Shown: positions 18,243-27,156, counted from the stretch's first letter. The stretch is 64,000 nucleotides of DNA from an uncultured Acidobacteriia bacterium (GCA_903923395.1 CAIXXM010000111.1:1-64000); one strand, 5' to 3'. Notes: generated by a model not told the origin, from the sequence alone. Made by a program: numbers and translations.

Positions 18243-19571
18243 TTATTTGCCTGCCGGGTACTTCGAGGCCAGGAAGTCCACGATGGCAGGCTTCTCTTCC
18301 GGTTTCACCGGCGCACCCCAACGCGTCATCTTGTCCACTTCTTTATCCCACTGTGCTCTGGTCATGCGCTGTCCCTGCATCATGTGATCGTCATGGCAGG
18401 TGATGCACTTGCTCTTCACTTCTTTGGGATATTCCACGCCTGTGACCTGAGGCGGACCAGGGCGCGGACCCATCACAACGCGGGGCTGCACATTCCACAG
18501 GTACCCTGACGGATTCCATTCCTGTTCCTTCGGCTGTACGTTGCCGCCTTCATCGGTGGCCCGTGCCACCAGGACGCCATCGGCAGGCACCGTCACTGCC
18601 AGACTCCACAAGCGCCAGCCCCACTGCGTCTTGTTCTTATCGAGCTTCGCCAGTTTCCAGGTCTTGCCGTCATCCACGGAAACTTCCACCTTCGCCACCG
18701 GCTTCAGCCCGCTGTAGGCAACTCCGCCCACCAGCACTTTGCCCGGGGCCAGCACCTTCGGCGAATGGATGATGCTTTTGACCTTGATCCAGGTCACCGG
18801 ATTGGTATCCTTCGGGTCCACTGCTTCGCCGGGCTTGCCCAGGACCTTCGGATAGCGGTAGGCCGTCTTCATGAAGAAGCCGTCGAACTCGGTGGGAATC
18901 GCTTCAATGTCGGTGACCCACTTCACCCAGGAATCGCCCGCCCAGCCCGGTACCACGAGCCGCACCGGACCGCCATGCACGGTCGGCAGCGCTTCGCCAT
19001 TCATTTCCCAGGCCAGCAGCGTGTCCGGGTGCATGCACTTTTCGGTTTCCAGGCTGCGGATGAACTTTGGCTGTGTACCCATCGGCTTGTCTGCGCTGTT
19101 GAACGCCAGATGCTTGCCTTCCGGTTTAATGCCCGCCATCGCGAGAACATCCTTGAGCCGCACGCCGCCCCACTTTGCATTGCCCACGGCACCCTGATCC
19201 CACTGGAGGCCGGGCATCGTCGGGCGATAGTTGGCGCGTCCATTGCCGGCGCACTCCATCACCGCAACGATCTCCACCTTCTTCATCTTCTTGAGATCGG
19301 CCAGCTTGATTGAAACTTCCTTGTTCACCAGCCCGTGGATTTTGATCTCGTAGTTCGCCACATCGGGCGTTGGGGTGAGTGTGTGCGTCCGAACATAGAA
19401 GCTGTCATTCGGGGTCAGGTATGACTCAAACCCGGCGAATTCCATCTCGTAGTCTTCCGGCCGGACAGACTGTGTCTTGAGGTTTTTGCCAGGTGCGGCA
19501 GAGGAAGAGGTTCCGGCAATGACGAGGCCGGCGAGGCCCGTGAGTAGCTCACGGCGGTCGAGAGAGCGCAT
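18243..19571 (-). CDS. Sulfite oxidase-family molybdoenzyme fused to a cytochrome c domain
   Basis: 442 aa. A twin-arginine leader (LDRRELLTGLAGLVIAG) suggests folded export with cofactor. The molybdopterin domain has the Mo-ligand Cys107 in VMECAGNGR and the conserved GGPVRLVVPGWAGDSWVKWV; a dimerisation domain with KVEVSVDDGKTWKLA follows. The last 60 residues hold a CITCH haem-c motif (Cys389-His393). SorA/SoxC enzymes normally pass electrons to a separate cytochrome, so this is a natural fusion of both parts. The likely reaction is oxidation of sulfite or a related sulfur compound in the periplasm. Convergent with phnX, 10 bp apart. Confidence 0.87.
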   Translation of the reverse strand: MRSLDRRELLTGLAGLVIAGTSSSAAPGKNLKTQSVRPEDYEMEFAGFESYLTPNDSFYVRTHTLTPTPDVANYEIKIHGLVNKEVSIKLADLKKMKKVEIVAVMECAGNGRANYRPTMPGLQWDQGAVGNAKWGGVRLKDVLAMAGIKPEGKHLAFNSADKPMGTQPKFIRSLETEKCMHPDTLLAWEMNGEALPTVHGGPVRLVVPGWAGDSWVKWVTDIEAIPTEFDGFFMKTAYRYPKVLGKPGEAVDPKDTNPVTWIKVKSIIHSPKVLAPGKVLVGGVAYSGLKPVAKVEVSVDDGKTWKLAKLDKNKTQWGWRLWSLAVTVPADGVLVARATDEGGNVQPKEQEWNPSGYLWNVQPRVVMGPRPGPPQVTGVEYPKEVKSKCITCHDDHMMQGQRMTRAQWDKEVDKMTRWGAPVKPEEKPAIVDFLASKYPAGK

Positions 19572-19600
19572 GGCAGTTATTCTATCGCGACAATGAGATT

Positions 19601-20248
19601 ATGCCGAAAGACTTGATCATCTGTGTTGCCACGGAGCTCGAAGCGGGGTCGCTGCGGGAACACCTGCCTGTGCTGGTCACCGGCGTGGGGGCGGTCAATG
19701 CCGCCATTGCACTTACGATGCATTTGGAACGGTTCGGGGCCGGGGCAGTGATCAGTTGCGGGATTGGTGGTGCTTATCCGGGCAGCGGTCTTGCGACTGC
19801 CTCCGCGGTTTGGGCGGAAAGTGAATGTTACGGCGATCTTGGTGCTGCCTCGCCAGAGGGCTTTCTCGATATGGAGGCGCTCGGTTTTCCGGTGATCCCC
19901 GGGGCCACTCCCACTTACAACCGTTTGCCGGTTCGCATTCGTCCTGCAGGACCTGCTGCCCGTTTTGTAACCGTCAACACCTGCACGGGCGATGAGCAGA
20001 CGGCCCATACCCTGGCTGCCCGCACTGGCGGTGCTGTAGAAAACATGGAAGGTGCGGCCATTGCGCATGTTGCCGCAATCTATGGGATCCCCATGGGGGA
20101 AGTGCGCGGCATCAGCAACCCAGCCGGCAACCGGGACCGTTCGGCCTGGCGGGTAAGAGAAGCAGCCGCAGCCGCACAGGAGTGCCTGCTGGCAGCCTGG
20201 CGGCGCGGCGAACTTACCAGTGCATTACTTGACCGCCATCCACATTGA
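19601..20248 (+). CDS. mqnB: Futalosine hydrolase
   Basis: 215-aa nucleoside phosphorylase-fold enzyme that removes hypoxanthine from futalosine in the futalosine route to menaquinone. The pattern fits MqnB: ICVATELEAG at the start, VTGVGAVNAAIALT, SCGIGGAYPGSGLA, YGDLGAASPEGFLDMEALG, and ENMEGAAIAHVAAIYGIPMGEVRGISN, with the catalytic Glu/Met/Glu segment. No other mqn genes are seen nearby. The gene starts 29 bp from the divergent sulfite-oxidase gene and overlaps the converging SDR gene by 35 bp. Confidence 0.88.
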   Translation: MPKDLIICVATELEAGSLREHLPVLVTGVGAVNAAIALTMHLERFGAGAVISCGIGGAYPGSGLATASAVWAESECYGDLGAASPEGFLDMEALGFPVIPGATPTYNRLPVRIRPAGPAARFVTVNTCTGDEQTAHTLAARTGGAVENMEGAAIAHVAAIYGIPMGEVRGISNPAGNRDRSAWRVREAAAAAQECLLAAWRRGELTSALLDRHPH

Positions 20249-20990
20249 TGGTTTGTCCTGTAACTTGCCGTGCCAGCGCGGAAGATAGAAAGACTAACAT
20301 CGCCGCGATATCTTCCGGTGTCTGCCAGCTTCCCAGCGGCGCGACACTGCGCACCTTTGCTCCCGCCCAATCGTCATAACTTCGCTGTTGGTCCGGCGGC
20401 TGCGCCTGATTCCAGGCCTGCCAGACTGCCTCATTCAAAGGGGTCTGCACCATGCCCGGATTCACCACGTTGACCCGGACGTTATACGGTGCCAGATCCT
20501 TTGCCACCGCCTGGGCAAAGTTGATGTTCGCGGCTTTGCTGGCGCTGTACGGCGGATCCGTCTGCGAGCCAATCTGCCCGGCAACGGAGCCAAGAAACAG
20601 CATCGTCCCTGAGCGCCGTTCTCTCATCCCGGGGGCGAAGGCGTGCGCGATATGCACGGTACCCATCACATTGACTGCCAGGACCTTCGCCCAGTCGGCT
20701 GGTTCCAGGTTTGTGAAGGGAAACCCGAACTTCCCGGAGCCGATTGCGGCGGCATGAACCACGTGCTGCACAGGCCCTTGGGCTGCTTCGGTATCGGCGA
20801 GCGCCCGCAGTACGGACGCGTAATCGGAAACATCCACGCGCGCAGAGAAAGCTGCTTCGGCCGGGCTGCTGTTCCGGTCCCATACGGCCACCTTGCAACC
20901 CTCCGCCAGGAATGCCCTGGCGCAAGCGAGACCGATCCCGCTCGCTCCGCCTGTGATGACAACGCTGTGTCCTGCGAGTTCCAGATCCAT
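20214..20990 (-). CDS. Short-chain dehydrogenase/reductase
   Basis: 258-aa classical SDR with the nucleotide loop TGGASGIG at residues 13-20, HAAAIG in place of the NNAG motif, a catalytic Ser in FLGSVAGQIG, the YSASKAA catalytic Tyr-Lys pair near residue 154, and a C-terminal QTINVDGG. An Asp (VWDRNS) after the second strand suggests preference for NAD over NADP. The substrate is unknown. Its ATG overlaps the stop of the upstream MmcQ gene (ATGA), so the two form an operon. Confidence 0.88.
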   Translation of the reverse strand: MDLELAGHSVVITGGASGIGLACARAFLAEGCKVAVWDRNSSPAEAAFSARVDVSDYASVLRALADTEAAQGPVQHVVHAAAIGSGKFGFPFTNLEPADWAKVLAVNVMGTVHIAHAFAPGMRERRSGTMLFLGSVAGQIGSQTDPPYSASKAANINFAQAVAKDLAPYNVRVNVVNPGMVQTPLNEAVWQAWNQAQPPDQQRSYDDWAGAKVRSVAPLGSWQTPEDIAAMLVFLSSALARQVTGQTINVDGGQVMHW

Positions 20991-21331
20991 CAGAATGCCG
21001 CTACAACTTTCCGGGGCAGCTTCGCCACCACCATGTCATACGATTGGCGCAGTCTGGCGCGCAGTTCCTTAGCCGGCATGGCATCAAAGGTTTCCAGTGC
21101 CACCCACGAGGCACGCGCCAGATAAGGTGCCGGCAGAATTCCTTCGCGCTCACAAAGTTCCGCGAACTCGGCGGCGGGTACTTTCAGGGACATGGCATTG
21201 CCCGCTGCCTCCAGATTGACTACCGCAAAGATTTTGCCGCCGGTCTTCAGAACCATATGTTCGCCCCATTGCAAAGACTCCGTGACGCCCGGCCAGGAGA
21301 GACAAAGCGCGCGGATGGTTTCCTGATTCAT
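20990..21331 (-). CDS. MmcQ/YjbR family protein
   Basis: 113 aa matching the MmcQ/YjbR family: an N-terminal helix IRALCLSWPGVTESLQWGEHMVLKTGGKIFAVV, then SLKVPAAEFAELCEREGILPAPYLARASWVALE and a terminal LRQSYDMVVAKLP helix. The fold resembles CyaY and members are often called DNA-binding, but the function is unsettled. It is translationally coupled to the SDR. Confidence 0.85.
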   Translation of the reverse strand: MNQETIRALCLSWPGVTESLQWGEHMVLKTGGKIFAVVNLEAAGNAMSLKVPAAEFAELCEREGILPAPYLARASWVALETFDAMPAKELRARLRQSYDMVVAKLPRKVVAAF

Positions 21332-21417
21332 TTGCCCGCTACGATACCACTTTTCCCCGGCACAAAGGAGCCTCGAGCCAGTCCAGTGAATTCCCTTTCA
21401 GGCGATACCATAAGCTC

Positions 21418-22830
21418 ATGGCAACCCCCATGTGGATTGGCGGCGCGGAAGTAACTGCCCCGAAGACCCGCGACATTCTCGTTCCTTTCGATGGCACCGT
21501 GGCCGGCACTGTGTTTGAAGCCGGTCCGGAGCAGGTCAGGGCGGCCATTGCAGCCGCGCAGGCAGCGGTGCCCGTGATGCGGTCCCTGTCGCGTTTTGAG
21601 CGTGGCGGGATCCTTTCCCGCGCCCGTGCCATTCTGCTGGAGCGCAAGGAAGAAATGGCACGCACCATTGCCCTCGAATCCGGGAAGCCCATCCGCGAAG
21701 CCCGTGTGGAAGTGGACCGCGGCCTGTTCACGTTGCTGTTCTCTGCTGAGGAAGCCCACCGTCTTGCCGGCGAAGAAGTGCCGCTCGATGCGCACATCGC
21801 GGGCGCGGGCCGTATGGCGATGACCATCCGTGAACCACTTGGCATCATCGCGGCAATCACCCCGTTCAACTTCCCGCTCAACCTGTCTTTACACAAGATT
21901 GGCCCCGCCATCGCCGCGGGGAATGCCGTGGTTCACAAACCGGCCTCGGCGACCCCGCTTTGCGCGCTGCTGCTGGCGCGGATCTTTCACGAGGCTGGAC
22001 TTCCCGCCGGTGCCTTGAATGTGATCACCGGCCCCGGCAGCACCATCGGCGACTTGCTGACGCAGGATTCCCGCATCGCGATGATTACCTTCACCGGCAG
22101 TCCCGACGTTGGCCAGCGGATCCGCAGTCTGGCAGGTATGAAGCGGGTCACGCTCGAACTCGGTTCAAACTCCGCGGTGATCGTGGAACCAGACGCCGAC
22201 TTCGCCAAAGCGATTCCCCGCTGCGTCGCCGGGGCGTTTGCGCACTCCGGCCAGGTCTGCATCTCGATTCAGCGGATCTATGTCCATTCCTCAGTTTTCC
22301 AAAGCTTCACGGAACGTCTGGCGGCGGAAACCGCAAAGCTGCAAACCGGTCACCCGCTGGAAGATGCCACAGACATCAGTTCCCTGATCAACGAAGCCGA
22401 GGCCGAGCGTATCTCCCGATGGATTGACGAAGCGGTTGCGGCCGGGGCAACGCTGCTCACCGGCGGCGTCCGGCACCGTGCGACGATCACTCCCGCGGTG
22501 TTGACCCAGGTTCCCAATGGCATCAACATCAGCTGTCGCGAAGCCTTCGGTCCTGTGGTGGCCGTGAATTCTTACGACACTCTCGATGAGGCCATCGCGC
22601 TGGTGAACAACTCGGATTTCGGTCTGCAGGCCTCCATCTATACGCAGAATCTCGGTCACGCCTTCCGCGCTGCCCGGGAAGTTCACGTCGGCGGTTTCCA
22701 TATCAATGAAGTTCCGGCATTCCGCGCTGACCAGATGCCTTACGGCGGCGTGAAGCTGAGCGGCACCGGCCGGGAGGGTCCGAAGTATGCCATTGAAGAA
22801 ATGTCAGAAATCAAGCTAATCTCGTGGTGA
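21418..22830 (+). CDS. NAD(P)-dependent aldehyde dehydrogenase
   Basis: 470-aa ALDH-superfamily enzyme. Visible elements are the cofactor-site PFNFPLNLSLHKIGPAIAAGNAVVHKPA, the general-base Glu in TLELGSNSAVIV, the nucleophile Cys in HSGQVCISIQRIYV, and the C-terminal EAFGPVVAVN. The CISIQRI variant occurs in lactaldehyde, glycolaldehyde and phosphonoacetaldehyde dehydrogenase branches. The PhnX operon lies 3.2 kb upstream and may be coincidental. The gene stands alone on its strand, followed by the ECF sigma gene after 46 bp. Specific substrate not assigned. Confidence 0.92.
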   Translation: MATPMWIGGAEVTAPKTRDILVPFDGTVAGTVFEAGPEQVRAAIAAAQAAVPVMRSLSRFERGGILSRARAILLERKEEMARTIALESGKPIREARVEVDRGLFTLLFSAEEAHRLAGEEVPLDAHIAGAGRMAMTIREPLGIIAAITPFNFPLNLSLHKIGPAIAAGNAVVHKPASATPLCALLLARIFHEAGLPAGALNVITGPGSTIGDLLTQDSRIAMITFTGSPDVGQRIRSLAGMKRVTLELGSNSAVIVEPDADFAKAIPRCVAGAFAHSGQVCISIQRIYVHSSVFQSFTERLAAETAKLQTGHPLEDATDISSLINEAEAERISRWIDEAVAAGATLLTGGVRHRATITPAVLTQVPNGINISCREAFGPVVAVNSYDTLDEAIALVNNSDFGLQASIYTQNLGHAFRAAREVHVGGFHINEVPAFRADQMPYGGVKLSGTGREGPKYAIEEMSEIKLISW

Positions 22831-22876
22831 CGTTTTTTCCGTTCATCCGTCCAACCGGACAGAACAGAACGAGACC

Positions 22877-23488
22877 ATGCAAATTGCAGGGACGGTGACA
22901 GCGAAACTGGCGGTGCCAATCGACGAAGCCGGGTTGATCCGGGCCGCCCAAAAGGGTGATCAGGACGCCTTCGAGCGCCTTGTGCGTGCCTACGACCAAA
23001 GTGTGCTCCGCGTGGCGATGAACCTGTTGCGCAGTCCGGAAGAGGCGCGCGATGTGTATCAGGAAGCTTTTCTGAAGGTCTATAAGAACCTGCATCTGTT
23101 CCGCTTTGACTGCTCTTTCCACACTTGGCTTTACCGTATTGTCACCAACATTTGCCTGGATCATCTGCGCCGCCGGAAGGTCCGCAAAGAGGAATCGACG
23201 GTGGTGGAGACGTCAGACGGTCCCATGGACCGCGCTGCGACGCTCGAAGAAGATTCCCCGCGCGGCAATCCCGAGCGCCAAATGTGGAACGCGCAGTTGA
23301 GTGACCGGATCCAGCGCGCCCTGGGGCAACTTACCCCTCGCGAGCGTACGGTCTTCGAACTGCGGCATTACGAGGGCCTCCGGCTGCGCGCCATCGGTGA
23401 CATGCTCGGTACCACCGAAGAGGCCGCGAAGAATTGTCTGTTTCGGGCTACGCAGAAAATGCGGGCCAGTTTGGAAAGTCTGTTATGA
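22877..23488 (+). CDS. ECF RNA polymerase sigma factor (RpoE-like)
   Basis: 203 aa with sigma region 2 (GDQDAFERLVRAYDQSVLRVAMNLLRSPEEARDVYQEAFLKVYKNL, then FHTWLYRIVTNICLDHLRRRK) and region 4 (LTPRERTVFELRHYEGLRLRAIGDMLGTTEEAAKNCLFRATQKMR). It directs RNA polymerase to a stress or envelope regulon. ATG 22877 is taken as the start. Its stop overlaps the ATG of the next gene by 4 bp, the classical sigma/anti-sigma coupling. Confidence 0.92.
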   Translation: MQIAGTVTAKLAVPIDEAGLIRAAQKGDQDAFERLVRAYDQSVLRVAMNLLRSPEEARDVYQEAFLKVYKNLHLFRFDCSFHTWLYRIVTNICLDHLRRRKVRKEESTVVETSDGPMDRAATLEEDSPRGNPERQMWNAQLSDRIQRALGQLTPRERTVFELRHYEGLRLRAIGDMLGTTEEAAKNCLFRATQKMRASLESLL

Positions 23489-24363
23489 ACTGTTCGGATT
23501 TCGCGCAGGATATCGCGCTCTACTGCTACGGCGAATTGACCGGTGAGGCAGAGGAGCGTTTGGAAGATCATCTCGCCGGATGTCAGGTTTGCCGTGAGGA
23601 ACTGGATCACCAAAAGCTCTTCATGGATGCCATGAATGACCGGCCGGAGGAACTGGATTTTGGCGTGCTCGCCGAATGCAGGCAGACGTTGCGGGCGCAG
23701 GTTGCCACCACGCGGCCATGGTCTTGGAATAACTGGTTCCGCAATGTGCAGATTCCTGTAGGTGCCATGGCGTTGGTGGCCCTCGGCTGGCTAGGCGCGC
23801 ATTACACTCCGGAACGCTTTGGTGGCGTCCGTGCCGGCCTGGGAACTCCGCCGCTCTTCTCCAGCGTGCGCAGTGTGGAGCCGGATGCTTCCGGACGGAT
23901 TCAAATCTCGGTGGATGATGTGACCCGCCGCGTTGTCAGCGGGGACCCGAATGACCCGCACATTCAAGCCCTGCTGTTGACCGCCGTGCGGGAAGAATCC
24001 AACCCCGGCATTCGTGTGGAATCGATCGGCATCCTGCAGAGCAGGGCAGGGACGGAAGAAGTTCGCCGGGCTCTCTTGGATGCCGTGTCGCATGACCCAA
24101 ATTCCGCTGTCCGCTTGAAGGCACTGCAAGGGTTGAAGACCTATTCGGCGAGCGCCGATGTCCGGCAAACACTGGCCAGCGTCCTGCTGAAGGATGATGA
24201 CCCGAATGTCCGCGTGCAGGCGATCGATCTGCTGACGGCCCACCGCGATGATGCGCTGGTGGGTGTGCTGCAGCAGATTGTGGAGAAGGAAGACAACGCC
24301 TACGTGCAGAGCCGTTGCATGAAGACGCTGCAGGCGATGCGGGCCTCGGTGGGCACTTACTAG
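23485..24363 (+). CDS. Membrane anti-sigma-like protein with zinc finger and HEAT repeats
   Basis: 292 aa from ATG 23485, which overlaps the sigma stop; the tracked start lies inside the sigma gene. Residues 1-40 form a zf-HC2-type domain (Cys3, His29-x3-Cys33-x2-Cys36), the usual sigma-binding zinc domain. One membrane helix follows (about 88-106). The outer part, about residues 150-290, is a run of HEAT-like repeats (DPNSAVRLKALQGLKTY, DDPNVRVQAIDLLTAH). It should hold the sigma factor at the membrane and release it on a signal. HEAT repeats as the sensing part are unusual and would suit protein binding. Sensor role is inferred. Confidence 0.82.
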   Translation: MNCSDFAQDIALYCYGELTGEAEERLEDHLAGCQVCREELDHQKLFMDAMNDRPEELDFGVLAECRQTLRAQVATTRPWSWNNWFRNVQIPVGAMALVALGWLGAHYTPERFGGVRAGLGTPPLFSSVRSVEPDASGRIQISVDDVTRRVVSGDPNDPHIQALLLTAVREESNPGIRVESIGILQSRAGTEEVRRALLDAVSHDPNSAVRLKALQGLKTYSASADVRQTLASVLLKDDDPNVRVQAIDLLTAHRDDALVGVLQQIVEKEDNAYVQSRCMKTLQAMRASVGTY

Positions 24364-24651
24364 CCGGCAAAAGACCTGATCCACAAATGTTTCTGGGTCC
24401 ACCTGAATCTATCGCTTGATGTTCGCGCGCCATTCTGGCGCGCGTGCCCAGGTAAAGACAACTTCCCGAAACAGGGGGGATTCATCCACTTTCGTGGTCG
24501 GCACGGCCATAGCCCAACATGCGACTGGCAGCCGCGTGTCCAAAATCACAACTGATTGTGACTATTTTTCCAGGCATCGGAATAAATAACATTCTGTGTG
24601 AAGCACTCCACTAGCCGGCAACGGCCCCAGGTCCGTTTTGCCGTCGAATAA
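24364..24651. other. Convergent intergenic region with repeat copies
   Basis: No gene seen. Its left end (TAGCCGGCAAAAGACC) resembles the start of the dispersed repeat and overlaps the preceding stop codon. A perfect 8-bp hairpin CGCGCGCC-ATTCT-GGCGCGCG lies at 24424-24444. Repeat copy C occupies the right end. Confidence 0.6.
24611..24651 (-). repeat. Dispersed stem-loop repeat, copy C (short form)
   Basis: Read on the minus strand it starts next to the TAA of the hydrolase gene and carries CGGCAAAACGGACCT followed by GGGGCCGTTGCCGGCTAG. It matches both ends of copy A but lacks the middle 40 bp. CGGCAA and TTGCCG form the hairpin arms. Orientation relative to the neighbouring gene is the same as in copy A. 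Confidence 0.7.
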
Positions 24652-25791
24652 TTAAGCGCCCTTCAGCCAGCGGTCAAACCACGCAAACGCATCCCGCTGC
24701 ATGTCGAGGTCAAATTTATGCGGGCCGGGGTAGAAGTTCATCTTGTACCGGTCTGGCAGGCTGGCCTTGCGGTAGACCTCACTCAGAATGCGGTCAGCCC
24801 GTTCCATCTCAGGCACGGTGAACAAGCCGTCTTCCCGGTTGTTCAGCACCATCAGGGCGTTGGGCACATTGAGTCCAAAGATCTCCGGATAATCGAGATC
24901 CTTCGGCAGTCCCGGAATGTAGGCCATCCAGGTGTGTGACGAACTGCGGTTCAAGACCAGATCACGCCAGGTGGTCATCATCCCGGCGCAGCAGGAACAT
25001 TTGATTCTGGGGTCCAGGCCTGTGAGCAATACGGTTCGCAGGCCGCCGCCGGAGAGTCCCCCAACGCCGATGTGCTTGGCGTCTACATCGGACCTTGATG
25101 CCAGATAGTCCAGAGCCTTTTGATCCTCCGCCACGAACGTGCCCGGCCAAGTGGTCCCGGCCGCGAAAAGGCTCTTCGACAGAATGTGTTCGTGATTGGC
25201 GGCGAAGGTGTTGTAGCGGGTGATTTCTTCGGGCGATTCGGGGTCTTTTTCCGCGAGACCCTGCGTGACCTTTTCCGGCAGATCCGCATACCGGACCCTG
25301 CGGCTGCCAAAGGCAAACGCATCCGGAACGAGTACTACGTAGCCGCGCTTCGCCAGTTCATTCGCCCAGGCCGCACCCCCATAGTACTTCCTTTGGTGTT
25401 GCTCCATCACCGGATGCAACTGATTGGTGATCCGGGTGATCTTGCGGGTTCCGAAATACTTCTGTCCGCCGTGGTCATGCATGCCGAGTACAGCGGGCAG
25501 TTTCCCTGTTGCCTTGGCGGGCTTCAGTAAGACTGCCTCCGTGGGCGGGCCATAGGGAAGTTGCCACTGCAACTGCTCTACATGCAAGCCATCGAACTCG
25601 AACTGATGAACGACGGATACGGCAGGCACCGGGCCAAGTTCCGGCAGCAGAAGCGCATCCATATAGCGGCGTCGGGCGCGGGGCTGCCACGCACCGGTGC
25701 TCTTGAATTCTGCCCGCCGGAAGGACAAATGAGGAGGATCAGGGGCCAGTTGCGCAGCCCATTCGCCATAGGCCCCGATCAGGTTCTGCAT
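24652..25791 (-). CDS. Alpha/beta hydrolase (dienelactone hydrolase/acetyl xylan esterase-like)
   Basis: 379 aa. The hydrolase fold is marked by LPAVLGMHDHGGQKYFG (oxyanion region), GYVVLVPDAFAFGSRR, the nucleophile elbow GVGGLSGGGLRTVLL, an Asp in LNNREDGLFTVPEM and a terminal His in YPGPHKFDLDMQ. The large N-terminal extension resembles hydrolases grouped with sugar esterases. No signal peptide is seen. The gene follows a Gfo/Idh/MocA oxidoreductase by 6 bp in the same operon, which suits carbohydrate breakdown. Precise substrate unknown. Confidence 0.8.
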   Translation of the reverse strand: MQNLIGAYGEWAAQLAPDPPHLSFRRAEFKSTGAWQPRARRRYMDALLLPELGPVPAVSVVHQFEFDGLHVEQLQWQLPYGPPTEAVLLKPAKATGKLPAVLGMHDHGGQKYFGTRKITRITNQLHPVMEQHQRKYYGGAAWANELAKRGYVVLVPDAFAFGSRRVRYADLPEKVTQGLAEKDPESPEEITRYNTFAANHEHILSKSLFAAGTTWPGTFVAEDQKALDYLASRSDVDAKHIGVGGLSGGGLRTVLLTGLDPRIKCSCCAGMMTTWRDLVLNRSSSHTWMAYIPGLPKDLDYPEIFGLNVPNALMVLNNREDGLFTVPEMERADRILSEVYRKASLPDRYKMNFYPGPHKFDLDMQRDAFAWFDRWLKGA

Positions 25792-25797
25792 CGCGGA

Positions 25798-27156
25798 CTA
25801 CACCTTGTCCGGAATGGCGTACGGAGCGCGCGGCGGCCGTGTGTAGAGCGCGCTGGCTTCCTTGTCGCCAATGGCGGCGCCAGTCATCGGGTCCAGATGC
25901 AACATCCGGTTGACGCGGTAGCCGATGTTCCCCAAGTGGCAGAACGCGGCCGAACGTGCGCCAATCTCGATCTCCGCATGCAGCGATTTGTAATCGCGGC
26001 TGCGAACGGCATCGAGGAAGTTCTTCATATGCGGCACCGTATCTTCCCCGGAAGGTTTGCCGGCTTCGTCCTTGATGTATTTCTCCTGGGCACCCGCACC
26101 TGCGCCGCGCGCCGCTTCGCCGGAGATCATGGCACCGGAGCTCTTGTAAAGCTGGAAGCCCTCATGATCCACCACCAGGAAGCCCTTGTCGCCCATGAAG
26201 ATGTTGCCCACATAGTTGGGTTTCAGGGGGGCCAGTGCCTCGGTCGGCGTGGGCAGATTCCGGACTTCGAAGGTGAATTCCATATCCCCGAAGTTGAATG
26301 AGGTCAGCAGCGTGTTGGGTGTTTCCTGATCATCCACCCAGGCGAACTTGCCACCGGTCGACATCACGGTCTTGGGCCAGTCCGTCCGGTTGATGCCCCA
26401 CAGAGCGATATCCATTTCATGGACGCCCTGATTGCCCACGTCTCCATTGCCGGTGTCCCACATCCAGTGCCAGTTGTAGACGAATCTGTTCTTGTTGAAC
26501 GGACGCATGGGCGCGGGGCCCAGGAACTTGTCCCAGTTCACGCCAGCGGGCACGGGTTCGTTCTCATAATGGCCAATCGAGAACCGGCGGCGGTAGCAGA
26601 TGCCTTTTACCTGATACAGTTTGCCCACTGCTCCACTGCGGACCAGTTCGATAGCTCTGGCCTTGTGTGGAATCGTCCGGCTCTGGGAGCCGACCTGCAC
26701 CATTCTCTTGTACTTGCGGGCCGCTTCGACCATCTTCTGGCCTTCGTAGATGTTGTGGCTGGCAGGCTTTTCCACGTAAACGTCTTTGCCAGCCTGGCAG
26801 GCCCAGATGGTGGCCAGTGCGTGCCAGTGATTGGGCACAGGCAGTGAGACCGCGTCAATGTCCTTGGACTCAAAGAGCTTGCGCATGTCATCGTAGTCGA
26901 CCGGCTTGTAGCCCTGCTCCTTCTCGATCTTCGCGACTGCCCGCTCCCGGGCCGCCTGCTGCACGTCGCAAACAGCAGCCATCTTGACGTCGGCGGGCAG
27001 TTTGCCGTAGTAATTCATGTGGTCATTGCCGCGCCCGCCCAGGCCAACGATACCGAGATTGACCCGGTCGTTCGCTCCGAGGATGGGGAACTGTGAGGTG
27101 GCAATTGCTGCCGCCGCACCGAAAGTGAATTGCCGCCGGGAAGGTACAGGAGTCAT
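25798..27156 (-). CDS. Gfo/Idh/MocA family oxidoreductase, Tat-exported
   Basis: 452 aa from ATG 27156 (MTPVPSRRQFTFGAAAAIATS), a twin-arginine leader; the tracked start 64 codons upstream has no family similarity. The Rossmann part begins NLGIVGLGGRGNDHM. The catalytic segment includes VPNHWHALATIWACQAGKDVYVEKPASHN with the conserved EKP Lys. The C-terminal domain carries GNGDVGNQGVHEMDIALWG. Members oxidise or epimerise sugars and some act as glycoside hydrolases with bound NAD; a secreted member fits the latter. First gene of the two-gene operon with the hydrolase. Confidence 0.9.
   Translation of the reverse strand: MTPVPSRRQFTFGAAAAIATSQFPILGANDRVNLGIVGLGGRGNDHMNYYGKLPADVKMAAVCDVQQAARERAVAKIEKEQGYKPVDYDDMRKLFESKDIDAVSLPVPNHWHALATIWACQAGKDVYVEKPASHNIYEGQKMVEAARKYKRMVQVGSQSRTIPHKARAIELVRSGAVGKLYQVKGICYRRRFSIGHYENEPVPAGVNWDKFLGPAPMRPFNKNRFVYNWHWMWDTGNGDVGNQGVHEMDIALWGINRTDWPKTVMSTGGKFAWVDDQETPNTLLTSFNFGDMEFTFEVRNLPTPTEALAPLKPNYVGNIFMGDKGFLVVDHEGFQLYKSSGAMISGEAARGAGAGAQEKYIKDEAGKPSGEDTVPHMKNFLDAVRSRDYKSLHAEIEIGARSAAFCHLGNIGYRVNRMLHLDPMTGAAIGDKEASALYTRPPRAPYAIPDKV

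Noticed and set aside
24424-24444. GC-rich hairpin CGCGCGCC/GGCGCGCG as a terminator
   Set aside because: There is no T-run after it. Listed only as part of the intergenic region.
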